Below are positions 17,495 through 25,458 of a stretch of 38,984 nt of DNA, in pieces; the first letter of the stretch is position 1, and every line of letters begins with the position of its first letter. The notes beneath the pieces were generated by a model. That model worked only from the letters and a program-made list of their open reading frames with translations, was not told the origin of the DNA and searched no databases. Source of the DNA: an uncultured Lachnospiraceae bacterium (GTDB lineage: Bacteria > Bacillota > Clostridia > Lachnospirales > Lachnospiraceae). The stretch spans positions 1 through 38,984 of the forward strand of contig CADAXW010000025.1 in the NCBI GenBank assembly GCA_902792005.1. Direction: 5' to 3'. A program made the translations under genes and the position numbers.

Positions 17495-19407
17495 CTTCTA
17501 CCTTTTCTCCAAAATAATCAAATCCTAACATGGTGATATCATCAAACTGGACAGCCTCTCCCACAAATTCATCGATACTGGACTTCACGCCCTGAAGCAG
17601 CTGCTCCAGACTTGCGTTCGGATCCTTATTCAGGGCCGCCAGAGTACGCTCCTCACCAAAGAGCTCGTTCTCAGCATTGGTTGCCTCCGGAACGCCGTCC
17701 GTAAAGACATAGACACGGTCTCCCGGATCCAGTTTGAATTCATGCTCCCTGAACTTCATACCCTCCATGGTACCCACTGCAACGGTCTCCCGGATCCAGT
17801 TTGAATTCATGCTCCCTGAACTTCATACCCTCCATGGTACCCACTGCAGGAGAATGACGGTATTTGATCATTTCAAAGCTTCCATCCTTCTTCCGAAGGG
17901 CAGGATGCTCATGTCCTGCATTTGCCGCGATCCCTTCTCCGGTGGAAATGGTAACGATCGCCAGCCATACGGTTACAAAGTAACCGATCTCATTTCTCTC
18001 ACACAGCTGATTGTTCACATCATACAGGATCTCAGCGGGAGTTCCTCCCATCAGAGCCCTGGTCTTGATCAGAGTCTTGGATATAACCATGAACAGAGAC
18101 GCCGGAACTCCCTTTCCGGATACATCTGCGATCACAAGTCCCAGATGATCCTCATCGATCAGGAAGAAGTCGTAGAAGTCGCCTCCTACCTCCTTTGCAG
18201 GATCCATGGTCGCATATATGTTGAATTCCTTTCGGTCCGGAAATGCAGGGAAATCGTTGGGCAGCATCTCCTCCTGGATCTTCGCCGCCACATTTAACTC
18301 AGCTCCGATCCTCTCCTTCTCCGCCGTGATCTCCCGGATCTCAGTCATATAAGTATCGATCGAGGCCACCATTTCCGCGATATCATCACGAAGCTCACCA
18401 ATCTCATTATAGGAGGATATCTTCAGCAGGCCTTCCTTCGTCCTGTTGCTGTCCTTATCGTCTTTATATTCGCGCACATTTGTCTGGATCCGCTTCACCG
18501 GACGGATCGTAAAGAAGTAGATCAGGCAGAGACAGATCACGGAAAGAACTCCCTGAAGGACCATGAAGCTGATAGCACCCCGCCGAGTACCGAACTTTAC
18601 CTCCATCCTATGCTCTGACAGGTCAAATGTAGTTCCGTAAAAGATATGTGACCCATCGGACAGATCACCGGCATACAGATACTGATCCATGAATGTGCCG
18701 GACTCAACGATCTTGTTCTTGTTATTGATGGCGTCCTTCAGAGACTGTGCCTGATCCGGGGTACTTTGAACCGTCGTACCCAGGGTATATGCATCTCCGA
18801 AATTGGAAGAGCGTTTCAGGGTTCCGTCGCTTCCGCTGAACAGGAACATATCCTCTTTGCACTCCGGATCCGTTATCATCAGATATACAAAATCCACATG
18901 GTACGTAACCTTGATATCGTTAAAGGTCTGGAGCAGCCAATTGTAGATCACCTCTGCATAGATCTTCTGATCATCGAAGGAGAATTCTTCAATCTCGCTC
19001 GGTGTAACCATTTTAAGAACAACACCGGGATGCCTGAGACACAGACCCTCGGCTTTTTTCACGGTTTCAAAAATTGTGTCGTACTCCACATCCAGCGTTT
19101 TGCAGTTATCCCTCCAGTAGGTTAAAAGCCAGTCATAGGCAGGATAGCGGGCGGTCTCCATCATAAGTCCGCTGTTGATCTGCTCCGAAAGATCCTCCTT
19201 GGCCTTTCTGTTTGTCTGATCCGTGTTATAATTCAGTGTAAAATAGGAAATGATACCTGTAATAATGGTTCCGAGAATGAAAAAGAACGAAACCTGCGTC
19301 ACGAGGCTGATCCGGAAGAATTCCCTCCGGTCAAATAACTTATTGCTCTTACGCTTTTTCTTCTCATTCTTATGCTCTATATTCGTCTGCTTCTCTTCTT
19401 TTGCCAT
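17481..19407 (-). pseudogene. HAMP-SpoIIE/PP2C phosphatase gene disrupted by a 67-bp duplication
   Basis: Undamaged, the gene would encode 619 residues: TM1 (about 33-56), an extracytoplasmic sensor, TM2 (about 290-310), a HAMP linker, a coiled coil, and a SpoIIE-type PP2C domain with EVGGDFYDFF and VIADVSGKGVPASLFM. A perfect 67-bp tandem duplication (17715-17848) shifts the frame. The readable product stops at 17740 (555 residues) after a short foreign tail, losing the FTDGVPEA and FDDITML segments with two metal-binding aspartates. Removing one copy restores a single frame, since 1860 bases is 620 codons. The start is ATG 19407, with AGGAG eleven bases upstream. RsbU/RsbP-like; no RsbV/RsbW partner is visible. 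Natural mutation or assembly artefact cannot be told apart here. Confidence 0.88.
17715..17848. repeat. Perfect 67-bp tandem duplication
   Basis: Bases 17715-17781 and 17782-17848 are identical and adjacent. The unit contains GAATTC and GGATCC. Because 67 is one more than a multiple of three, it breaks the reading frame of the phosphatase gene. I see no extra homology at the outer borders. Confidence 0.97.
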
Positions 19408-19488
19408 AATAAAGCAATCTCCTGATAAAGCGATTTTTGATCCATACTGCGTGTATTCCAATGCTCAGGGCATAGTTACACAAAGTGT

Positions 19489-19497
19489 ATTGTATCA
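19489..19497 (-). promoter_or_regulatory. Extended -10 of the phosphatase-acyltransferase operon
   Basis: Minus-strand TGA-TACAAT (19497-19489) stands about 80 bases before ATG 19407. No good -35 is visible at 17 bases, so this rests on the extended -10 alone. Confidence 0.45.
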
Positions 19498-19530
19498 CAG
19501 AACCCCGAAAAAATCTATAACCGTTCTATT

Positions 19531-19588
19531 AGAAAAACTACAGAAAAACTACAGAAAAACTGCAGAAAAAGACAGAAAAAAGACCGGC
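19531..19588. repeat. Short A-rich tandem repeat
   Basis: An 11-base unit AGAAAAACTAC occurs at 19531 and 19542, with a near copy at 19553 and degenerate AGAAAAAGAC/AGAAAAAAGACC continuations. It sits downstream of the terminator of the 695-residue protein gene and upstream of the phosphatase promoter. Confidence 0.7.
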
Positions 19589-19602
19589 AAAAACCGGTCT
19601 TT
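19572..19602 (-). terminator. Intrinsic terminator after the 695-residue protein gene
   Basis: Stem AAAGACCGG/CCGGTCTTT (19579-19587 and 19594-19602) with a six-base loop, followed on the minus strand by TTTTTTCTGTC. It lies about 62 bases past the stop codon. Confidence 0.85.
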
Positions 19603-19664
19603 CTTCCGCCGTGAAGAACCAACACGACGATTACAGGAGGACTAACATCCTTATTTTTTCACGT

Positions 19665-21752
19665 TTACAGGATGTCTGCTCTGAGCTTCTTAAGTACCTG
19701 GAAGCTCTTGGTTCTTAACTCCTCTGCTTCAAACAACGACAGCATGGTGTCAATGTCGAATTTACTCTTCATTACTGTATCCAGCCAATCATTGATGTAG
19801 GATTTTACATAGTCTACATTTTCTTCCGACTTATCCTTCAGAGAGTTTTGGATGTTGTTAATGTTGTCTACCACATTCGGAGTCACTGTGCTGCGCTCGG
19901 TCGTAGACTGGCTTCCTTCATCGGACAGCTCGATAACCTTACCGGTCTTGGTGATGATCACCTTCTTGTTCGGTGTGGTCTCGGGCTTGGCAACTCCGCC
20001 GCCGCCCTTCTTATCCAGAAGCTTTTCAACTGCTTTTACAAGACATACAACACTGTAGGTTGCTTCCTGCTGTGTCTGTGCCTCAGCACCCTTGGTCTCA
20101 TACTGATACCACAGCCACTCGGACTTGCAAAGCATTTCTTCGATCTTGGAATCATCCAGAAGCTTGCGGAGATCCGGATCCATCGCAGGTGTGGAAGCAC
20201 GGCCGAAGAGCTTACCTCCGGACTGAGGAACCTCAGCCTTCTTGTACTTGGCCGGAACCATAACCTCTGCGTAATCCTTCTGCAGATACTTCTCTGCCTT
20301 CCGCGGATCGTAATCACTGTTGATGATCGCTACTCTTCCGCCGTTCAGACCGTTGATGATCATATCCTCAGCAGCCATGAACACAAGCGTCTTCTGACGG
20401 TCATCGATCATCTGCTTGATCTCATAGTTGGTCTTGGACTTCTCAAGGATCGCATTCTTACGAACCTTAAATGCCTTGATCTTCTCCTTTACACTGAAGA
20501 ACATCTTCAGCAGGGACGGGTTCGCATTAACATAGTCATTGATCCATGTGATCTCAACATACTGATGCTCGATCTTGTTGGAAAGCTCATATACGTTGTA
20601 GCCGTCAAATACAACATTCAACGTGGTATACAGCTTCTCAAGGATCTCATACTTCTCTTCCCAGGAACGGGTGGTCACATCCGAGTTCACCAGTTCCTTG
20701 ATGCCACACTCATAGAATACAAGGTTGTACTCATAGAGGCCTTCGAAGATATTGGTCTTACCTGTCAGCTGCGCGCCGGCACCCAGTGTCTGCAGGTTCT
20801 TCTTCATATCCGGCTCATTCTCGATATAGAGATAAACCTTCTTTACGAAAGCGGAAACCTCTGTGATCAGGGTATCGATACGCTTATTATAGATCTCCTG
20901 CTTGGAGATGGCTGTGAGCACATTTCTGGACAGAACACTTGTATCCTGTGTTGTGTTCACGTTGCGGATCAGGTCCTTGAAGCTCTCATATACAGCCATG
21001 TTGTCAATCGGGATATACTCAGCATTCAGTCCGTAGAACTCAAATGCCTTATTAAAATCCTTATTGGCAATAAATGTATTGAAGAGACCGATGGACAACT
21101 GTGTCTTGTAATCAATACCAACATGCGGATCCTCTACAACATAATCGAAGAGAACCTCCAGGTTGGAAAGATAAGCCTCTGAATTTGCCATGGATGTGGG
21201 AAGTCCCATCTCCATAACTACATGGATCAGATCCAGATATCCCATCAGGGCCTTATCAAAGTTCTTCGGACGATCATCATCCTCCAGAATCTGATAGCTT
21301 ACGTTGATCAGAAGCGGCGCGATACGTTCACCGATCAGGCGCATAGCCTCGCCGAACTTCTCTCTCTGGTACAGATAGATCAACCAGATACTGTACCGAT
21401 AGATACCTGTGGTATTGATCGGTGCATCAATATCGGACGGATCGATATCCCCATATACGAAGTTAAACAGCGGCTCGATCCACTCATCGATCTCAAACCG
21501 TTCGGGCTGCTTGATATTCTCATCAACAAACTCACCCAGCTCATACAGCTTGGTGCACTGCTGACGAACATCATCATCCACCGTCATGGAATTCAGATCG
21601 AAGTTGGTATCCTTCAAATAATCAATGACAAGAGCATAAAATCCATCCTCAACCTGTTCATTCAGGAAGCGGATAAGTAACCCCTTATTATTTGATGCAG
21701 CAATCGAAAGCACATTGTTGTCGCTTCCAGTTATATTTGCCGGTAATGCCAT
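19665..21752 (-). CDS. Unrecognised 695-residue cytoplasmic protein
   Basis: I do not recognise a family. The product has no signal peptide or membrane segment. Residues 1-560 look mostly alpha-helical, with helical hairpins rich in aromatic and acidic residues, similar in feel to TPR-like scaffolds but without a clear repeat. A Gly-Gly-Gly-Gly stretch and a Thr/Ser/Lys-rich linker near 580-635 precede a helical C-terminal piece. The start is well supported by GGAGGAG just upstream of ATG 21752. It has a strong promoter with an inverted repeat over the -35, and a clear terminator, so it is a monocistronic unit between the phosphatase and MutS-like genes. Function unknown. Confidence 0.85.
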   Translation of the reverse strand: MALPANITGSDNNVLSIAASNNKGLLIRFLNEQVEDGFYALVIDYLKDTNFDLNSMTVDDDVRQQCTKLYELGEFVDENIKQPERFEIDEWIEPLFNFVYGDIDPSDIDAPINTTGIYRYSIWLIYLYQREKFGEAMRLIGERIAPLLINVSYQILEDDDRPKNFDKALMGYLDLIHVVMEMGLPTSMANSEAYLSNLEVLFDYVVEDPHVGIDYKTQLSIGLFNTFIANKDFNKAFEFYGLNAEYIPIDNMAVYESFKDLIRNVNTTQDTSVLSRNVLTAISKQEIYNKRIDTLITEVSAFVKKVYLYIENEPDMKKNLQTLGAGAQLTGKTNIFEGLYEYNLVFYECGIKELVNSDVTTRSWEEKYEILEKLYTTLNVVFDGYNVYELSNKIEHQYVEITWINDYVNANPSLLKMFFSVKEKIKAFKVRKNAILEKSKTNYEIKQMIDDRQKTLVFMAAEDMIINGLNGGRVAIINSDYDPRKAEKYLQKDYAEVMVPAKYKKAEVPQSGGKLFGRASTPAMDPDLRKLLDDSKIEEMLCKSEWLWYQYETKGAEAQTQQEATYSVVCLVKAVEKLLDKKGGGGVAKPETTPNKKVIITKTGKVIELSDEGSQSTTERSTVTPNVVDNINNIQNSLKDKSEENVDYVKSYINDWLDTVMKSKFDIDTMLSLFEAEELRTKSFQVLKKLRADIL

Positions 21753-21811
21753 GTCTTCTCCTCCTCACTTCTTTCATAAGTAACATGCATAAAAGTGCAA
21801 TCCTAATAGTC

Positions 21812-21840
21812 ATTTTACATAATTTCGGAATTTTAGTCAA
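21812..21840 (-). promoter_or_regulatory. Strong sigma-A promoter of the 695-residue protein gene
   Basis: Minus-strand TTGACT (21840-21835), 17 bases, TAAAAT (21817-21812). Confidence 0.85.
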
Positions 21841-21859
21841 CGTCATTTTGTCGAAATTA
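21820..21859. promoter_or_regulatory. Candidate operator dyad over the 21812-21840 promoter
   Basis: TAATTTCG (21820-21827) and CGAAATTA (21852-21859) are exact inverted arms whose centre falls on the -35 hexamer. Position fits a repressor or activator site. No regulator is named. Confidence 0.4.
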
Positions 21860-21897
21860 CATAAGATTATTTGGCGATTTCGCACAAATCGTCGTCA

Positions 21898-21936
21898 ATT
21901 TACCGAATCAATCTACCAAATCAGTTTACCGAATCA
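21898..21936. repeat. Three 13-bp tandem repeats over the MutS-like stop codon
   Basis: Units at 21898-21910, 21911-21923 and 21924-21936 read on the minus strand as TGATTCGGTAAAC, TGATTTGGTAGAT and TGATTCGGTAAAT. The TGA of the middle unit is the stop codon of the MutS-like gene. Confidence 0.85.
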
Positions 21937-23768
21937 GCTGCGACTTCGGACTCCATGAGTCCTGCCAGTGTAAGAAGTGCCTTCGCGTTTCTGGTGGTAC
22001 ACGGTCCATCCTTCATCTTATAGTCAAAGACAAGCTTGTCATCTTCATAGGATTCCTCAAAGTGCTTATTCTCCGCCGGATCCCCATTTGCCTGCTTCAG
22101 CGAGCAAAGCTCGAAGTCATGGGTAGAAACGATCACCATGCTTCCGTCGACGGACAGACGCTTCAGAGCCTCCTCTGCTCCTACGATACGATCTGCAGAG
22201 TTCGTACCCTTGAAGATCTCATCGATCAGGCAGAGCGCCGGTGCTGCTCCTCCCTTGCGGATATACTCTGCCATCTCCTTGATCCGGAGGATCTCAGCAT
22301 AGAAGGTGGAGATACCGCCTGCCACGTCATCCTGCACACGCATGGATGTGAACAGCTTACGATAACCGGAGCAGAACTCCTCTGCCACAACTCCGGCACC
22401 GATGTAGGAAAGCACAAGATTGATGGCAACCGTCCGGAGAAATGTAGTCTTTCCGGACATATTGGATCCTGTCAGGATCGTCAGCGGAGACTCCAGATCT
22501 CCGTCATTTGCAATAACAGTTTCCGGATCCAGCAGCGGATGTGCCAGTTCTTTGAACCGGATCCCCTTCTCATTTTCATCCAGTTCAGGGATACAGGTAG
22601 GGCGGACGATGGAAAGAACCGCAAGGCTTCCCAGCTCCTCCAGTTCGGCAATGATATCAAAGCTGCCTGCAAATGCCTCTCCGTGCATTCTGTCCCAGCG
22701 GGCCGCCATGAACGCCAGGAAGAAATCCCAGCCTGCAAAGCCGGTGAGCAGCATTCCCACCACCGGATTGTAATCCAGATTCTTAAGGTCAGCCAGATGC
22801 GACAGCTTCTTCTGTGCTGCCATCATACCGTCATTTCCGACCACACGGTCACGGATACTCTTCAGTCTGGCAGATGTAAACTCCTCTTCCTGAATGGTCT
22901 TGAAGATCGGATAGACCTGTCCGCTGGTCATTTCCGAGGAGAAGATCCCCTTCGTCTCCTGCTCCAGGCGTCCCTTGCAGCCTGCGGTAATGCAGTAGCC
23001 TGCCAGGAAGGACAGCAGGATCCATGCCGGCTGGATCATTCCGATCAGGATACCGACGATCACAGCGATATTCATCAGAGGCACGAAGGCCATCATAAGC
23101 CCCATCCATCCCCTGAATTTGATCCTGCCGGGCTTATAGGTATTGCCCGCCTTTGTTTTCTCATCATCCCGCACCGGATGCTTTCTTCCGGTAACAAACG
23201 CCTGGCGGACCACAGATTCATAGTTCATCAGAAATTCCGGTTTCTCACTGAGCTCAAGGACAGCCTCCTGCCGTTCCTTACGTTCTCCGGAAACAGAGTA
23301 AGGATCAAGCAGCACGTCCGCAAGCCTCCACTTACCGTAAGCCGACTGGCAGATGCTGATCATCTGATAAAGGGAGCCGGGGCCCAGAAGATCCAGATCT
23401 CTTGCCACCAGATCATCCTTTTTCAGGTATTTGCTTCCGTCATCCGGGAACTCTCTCCACTCCGTCCCGAAACGAGCCGGATAAGCATCCACAACCGCTT
23501 CCCGGGCTGCCAGGAGCCTTTGCTTCTTTTCAATGCCGTCATGGATCCGGATGAGTACCAGAAAACCGATAAAACAAAGGATACCGCCGATCAGATACAG
23601 CTCCTTCCCGGGCCGGCTGGTCAGTCCGAGCCATATCAGGATCACTGCACCTAAGAAAACAACCAGCCGAAGCCAGGCGATGCGGTCATAGGACTTCTGC
23701 AAAACCCGTTTCTGCTCTTCATCCCTTTCCTTTTCCTGCTTATAAAATTCTTCCAGTCTTTTTTCCAT
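21921..23768 (-). CDS. Membrane-anchored MutS-like ATPase
   Basis: The 615-residue protein ends in a complete MutS domain V ATPase: P-loop TGSNMSGKTT at 433-442, SMRVQDDVAGGISTFYAEI, Walker B LCLIDEIFKGTN at about 512-523, and STHDFEL. It lacks the mismatch-recognition and connector domains of MutS. Instead it has a charged coiled N-terminus, a membrane hairpin near 33-75 and a second near 221-264. It belongs with the poorly characterised membrane MutS-related proteins and is unlikely to be a mismatch-repair enzyme. ATG 23768 is chosen because GAGAGGAAG precedes it; the longer reading from 23828 has no site and begins near the transcription start. Confidence 0.85.
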   Translation of the reverse strand: MEKRLEEFYKQEKERDEEQKRVLQKSYDRIAWLRLVVFLGAVILIWLGLTSRPGKELYLIGGILCFIGFLVLIRIHDGIEKKQRLLAAREAVVDAYPARFGTEWREFPDDGSKYLKKDDLVARDLDLLGPGSLYQMISICQSAYGKWRLADVLLDPYSVSGERKERQEAVLELSEKPEFLMNYESVVRQAFVTGRKHPVRDDEKTKAGNTYKPGRIKFRGWMGLMMAFVPLMNIAVIVGILIGMIQPAWILLSFLAGYCITAGCKGRLEQETKGIFSSEMTSGQVYPIFKTIQEEEFTSARLKSIRDRVVGNDGMMAAQKKLSHLADLKNLDYNPVVGMLLTGFAGWDFFLAFMAARWDRMHGEAFAGSFDIIAELEELGSLAVLSIVRPTCIPELDENEKGIRFKELAHPLLDPETVIANDGDLESPLTILTGSNMSGKTTFLRTVAINLVLSYIGAGVVAEEFCSGYRKLFTSMRVQDDVAGGISTFYAEILRIKEMAEYIRKGGAAPALCLIDEIFKGTNSADRIVGAEEALKRLSVDGSMVIVSTHDFELCSLKQANGDPAENKHFEESYEDDKLVFDYKMKDGPCTTRNAKALLTLAGLMESEVAADSVN

Positions 23769-23836
23769 TTTGCTAATACTTCCTCTCAAACTAAGGTCCG
23801 CCGGCCCGTCGGTCCGGTGGATATCCATACCAAAAA

Positions 23837-23865
23837 ATTATAACCGAAAGAGCATACATTTTCTA
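23837..23865 (-). promoter_or_regulatory. Sigma-A promoter of the MutS-like gene
   Basis: Minus-strand TAGAAA (23865-23860), 17 bases, perfect TATAAT (23842-23837). It is back to back with the divergent promoter at 23873. Confidence 0.7.
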
Positions 23866-23872
23866 CCTTTTC

Positions 23873-23901
23873 TTGCTTTTTTCTTGTCGCTGGGGTAAAA
23901 T
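23873..23901 (+). promoter_or_regulatory. Sigma-A promoter of the small membrane protein gene
   Basis: TTGCTT (23873-23878), 17 bases, TAAAAT (23896-23901), about 40 bases upstream of ATG 23941. Confidence 0.7.
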
Positions 23902-23940
23902 ATAGACCATATTATTGCATTTACACAGGAGGGATTACAC

Positions 23941-24297
23941 ATGGGCTTAGGAAAATTGATCGGCGGCGCCGTAAAGGTTGGCGTGGCAGCTGTAGCAGTT
24001 GCCGGAGTTTACACCCTTTTCAAGGATGAGATCCGCGAGACAAAGACCTATAAAAAGGCAAATGAGAAGTATGATGTTGATACAAAGATGGAGAAGGCAA
24101 CCGCAACTGTGAAGAACACCGTTGTTGACGCTGCCAAGACCGTTTCTGCCATGAAGGAGAAATGGGCTCCGGCAGAGGACGAAGCCGTTGCCGAGGATGA
24201 GATCATCCTGGAGGAAAGCGAAGCAGATGAGCGTGAATATGTATCTCTGGATACAGAGGCTGCTCCGGCCGATCCTTCTGACATCGTAGTTGAATAA
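23941..24297 (+). CDS. Small single-pass membrane protein with acidic tail
   Basis: The 118-residue product has one Gly/Ala/Val-rich hydrophobic segment near 5-27, a basic helical middle (about 28-80, with Lys/Thr/Ala pattern), and a strongly acidic C-terminal third. The shape resembles YtxH-like stress or general envelope proteins, but no family signature is certain. AGGAGGG lies seven bases before ATG 23941, so it is clearly translated. It is a single-gene unit with its own promoter and terminator, divergent from the MutS-like gene. Confidence 0.8.
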   Translation: MGLGKLIGGAVKVGVAAVAVAGVYTLFKDEIRETKTYKKANEKYDVDTKMEKATATVKNTVVDAAKTVSAMKEKWAPAEDEAVAEDEIILEESEADEREYVSLDTEAAPADPSDIVVE

Positions 24298-24337
24298 TCC
24301 AGGATCCTGCAGGTTCTGCAACGATCTGATCGGACAT

Positions 24338-24386
24338 CAAAAAACACCCGGATTCATGACAAAGTACATGAAACCGGGTGTTTTTA
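24338..24386. terminator. Bidirectional intrinsic terminator
   Basis: Stem AAAACACCCGG/CCGGGTGTTTT (24341-24351 and 24374-24384), with TTCATG/CATGAA pairing inside the loop, A-run left and T-run right. The stop codon of the minus-strand gene at 24384 lies within the T-run. Confidence 0.9.
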
Positions 24387-25427
24387 TGATCTTTCTTCTG
24401 CCATTTCTTCCTCTTCTGCTTCCTTCTCCAGCTCCCGCATGTTCTCCGCGATCCTGTTCTCCTCCTCTTCCTTTTCCTTCATAACCTGTTCCTCATATTC
24501 CAGGATCGGCTCTCCACGCATGAAGTAGATCACGTCATTGATGATATCCTCTTCAAAGAAGTCCGCCTCAAAATAGAGATCATCCGCATTGGAGGCTGTC
24601 AGTCGATATACATGAATGGCCCGGAGTCCCCGCTTACGTTTTTCCACATGCTTGGACAGATACTTGATGTCGTCGATCCGCACCACATCGATCCTGGAGA
24701 TATAGGACATGATCAGATAATTCTCGGTCACCGTCACATGATCCTGATGATACCGGAGTTTCTTATCCATCTCCCGGTCGATCTTTCGGATATAGCGCCC
24801 GATATGGCCGAACCGTTTCAGCGTCCAAGCCTGATAATTCAGGGTTGGGAACGAAAGTGCCAGGATCACGTAGAGCATCAGCAGACCCAGGAGAACGGAA
24901 AAAGTGATGACAGCGACCCGAACGATCACGATCCGCATCCGGGGATAGGCCGTCTCATCCAGCACATAAACCGAACAGAAGCCTTCCAGGTCATCCGATG
25001 TGAAGCCAAGCGACTGCGCATATTCACGCTCGATATACTGCGCTGTCACTTCATCCTTTTCAATCCGCACCGTGAGCGGCCGGTTTTCCATCTGATTCGA
25101 TCGATACCGTCTGGCCGAAGCCTCTGAAAGCACAAAAAGCTGCAGCCTTCCATTCTCGATCCGGTAGAAGTATTCTGCCGTTTTCTTCTCCCCGTCCGTC
25201 CGGGAAAAGCCCAGGCTTTTCAGGTTGCTGACAGTGATGGTCACATTTTTCTGCTCTGCAGCATAGTAGTCTCCAACCTTCGTATAATCCGAAAGCGCTG
25301 TCGTCCGGAACATCTCCAGACGTGAGATCTGGAACACAACCAGCAGCAGCGCCGACAGGATAAGCACCAGCGGAAATGTCACATATAATAGATTTTTACG
25401 AAGCAGCTTCCTGAAGCTGTGCTGCAT
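24384..25427 (-). CDS. Two-TM membrane protein of unknown function
   Basis: The 347-residue protein has a TM segment near 16-34, an extracytoplasmic domain of about 120 residues, a second TM segment near 172-198, a cytoplasmic domain (about 205-310, with IMSYISRIDVVRIDDIKYLSKHVEKRKRG), and an end made almost wholly of Glu/Lys/Arg. I do not recognise the family with certainty. ATG 25427 is preferred over ATG 25433 because GGAGG stands eight bases before the former and only two before the latter. It is the last gene of the operon read from 28602, 31 bases after the hydrolase, and its stop lies in the terminator. Confidence 0.8.
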   Translation of the reverse strand: MQHSFRKLLRKNLLYVTFPLVLILSALLLVVFQISRLEMFRTTALSDYTKVGDYYAAEQKNVTITVSNLKSLGFSRTDGEKKTAEYFYRIENGRLQLFVLSEASARRYRSNQMENRPLTVRIEKDEVTAQYIEREYAQSLGFTSDDLEGFCSVYVLDETAYPRMRIVIVRVAVITFSVLLGLLMLYVILALSFPTLNYQAWTLKRFGHIGRYIRKIDREMDKKLRYHQDHVTVTENYLIMSYISRIDVVRIDDIKYLSKHVEKRKRGLRAIHVYRLTASNADDLYFEADFFEEDIINDVIYFMRGEPILEYEEQVMKEKEEEENRIAENMRELEKEAEEEEMAEERS

Positions 25428-25458
25428 TATCATTCCCTCCGGTTGCTTAAAAATGTCA

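Noticed and set aside
17715-17848. Programmed ribosomal frameshift in the phosphatase gene
   Set aside because: No slippery heptamer or stimulatory structure is needed: an exact 67-bp duplication explains the frame change fully.
21875-21896. Possible terminator of the MutS-like gene (CGATTT/AAATCG)
   Set aside because: The stem has only six pairs and no T-run follows. Readthrough into the next unit is possible.
22062-23654. Long plus-strand open frame of 530 codons opposite the MutS-like gene
   Set aside because: It is antisense to a gene with complete ATPase motifs, its product is rich in His, Cys and Leu without domains, and it has no ribosome site. The same applies to 19848-21182 opposite the 695-residue gene.
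23768-23828. Longer N-terminus of the MutS-like protein
   Set aside because: The extra 20 codons start next to the -10 box and have no ribosome site; ATG 23768 does.
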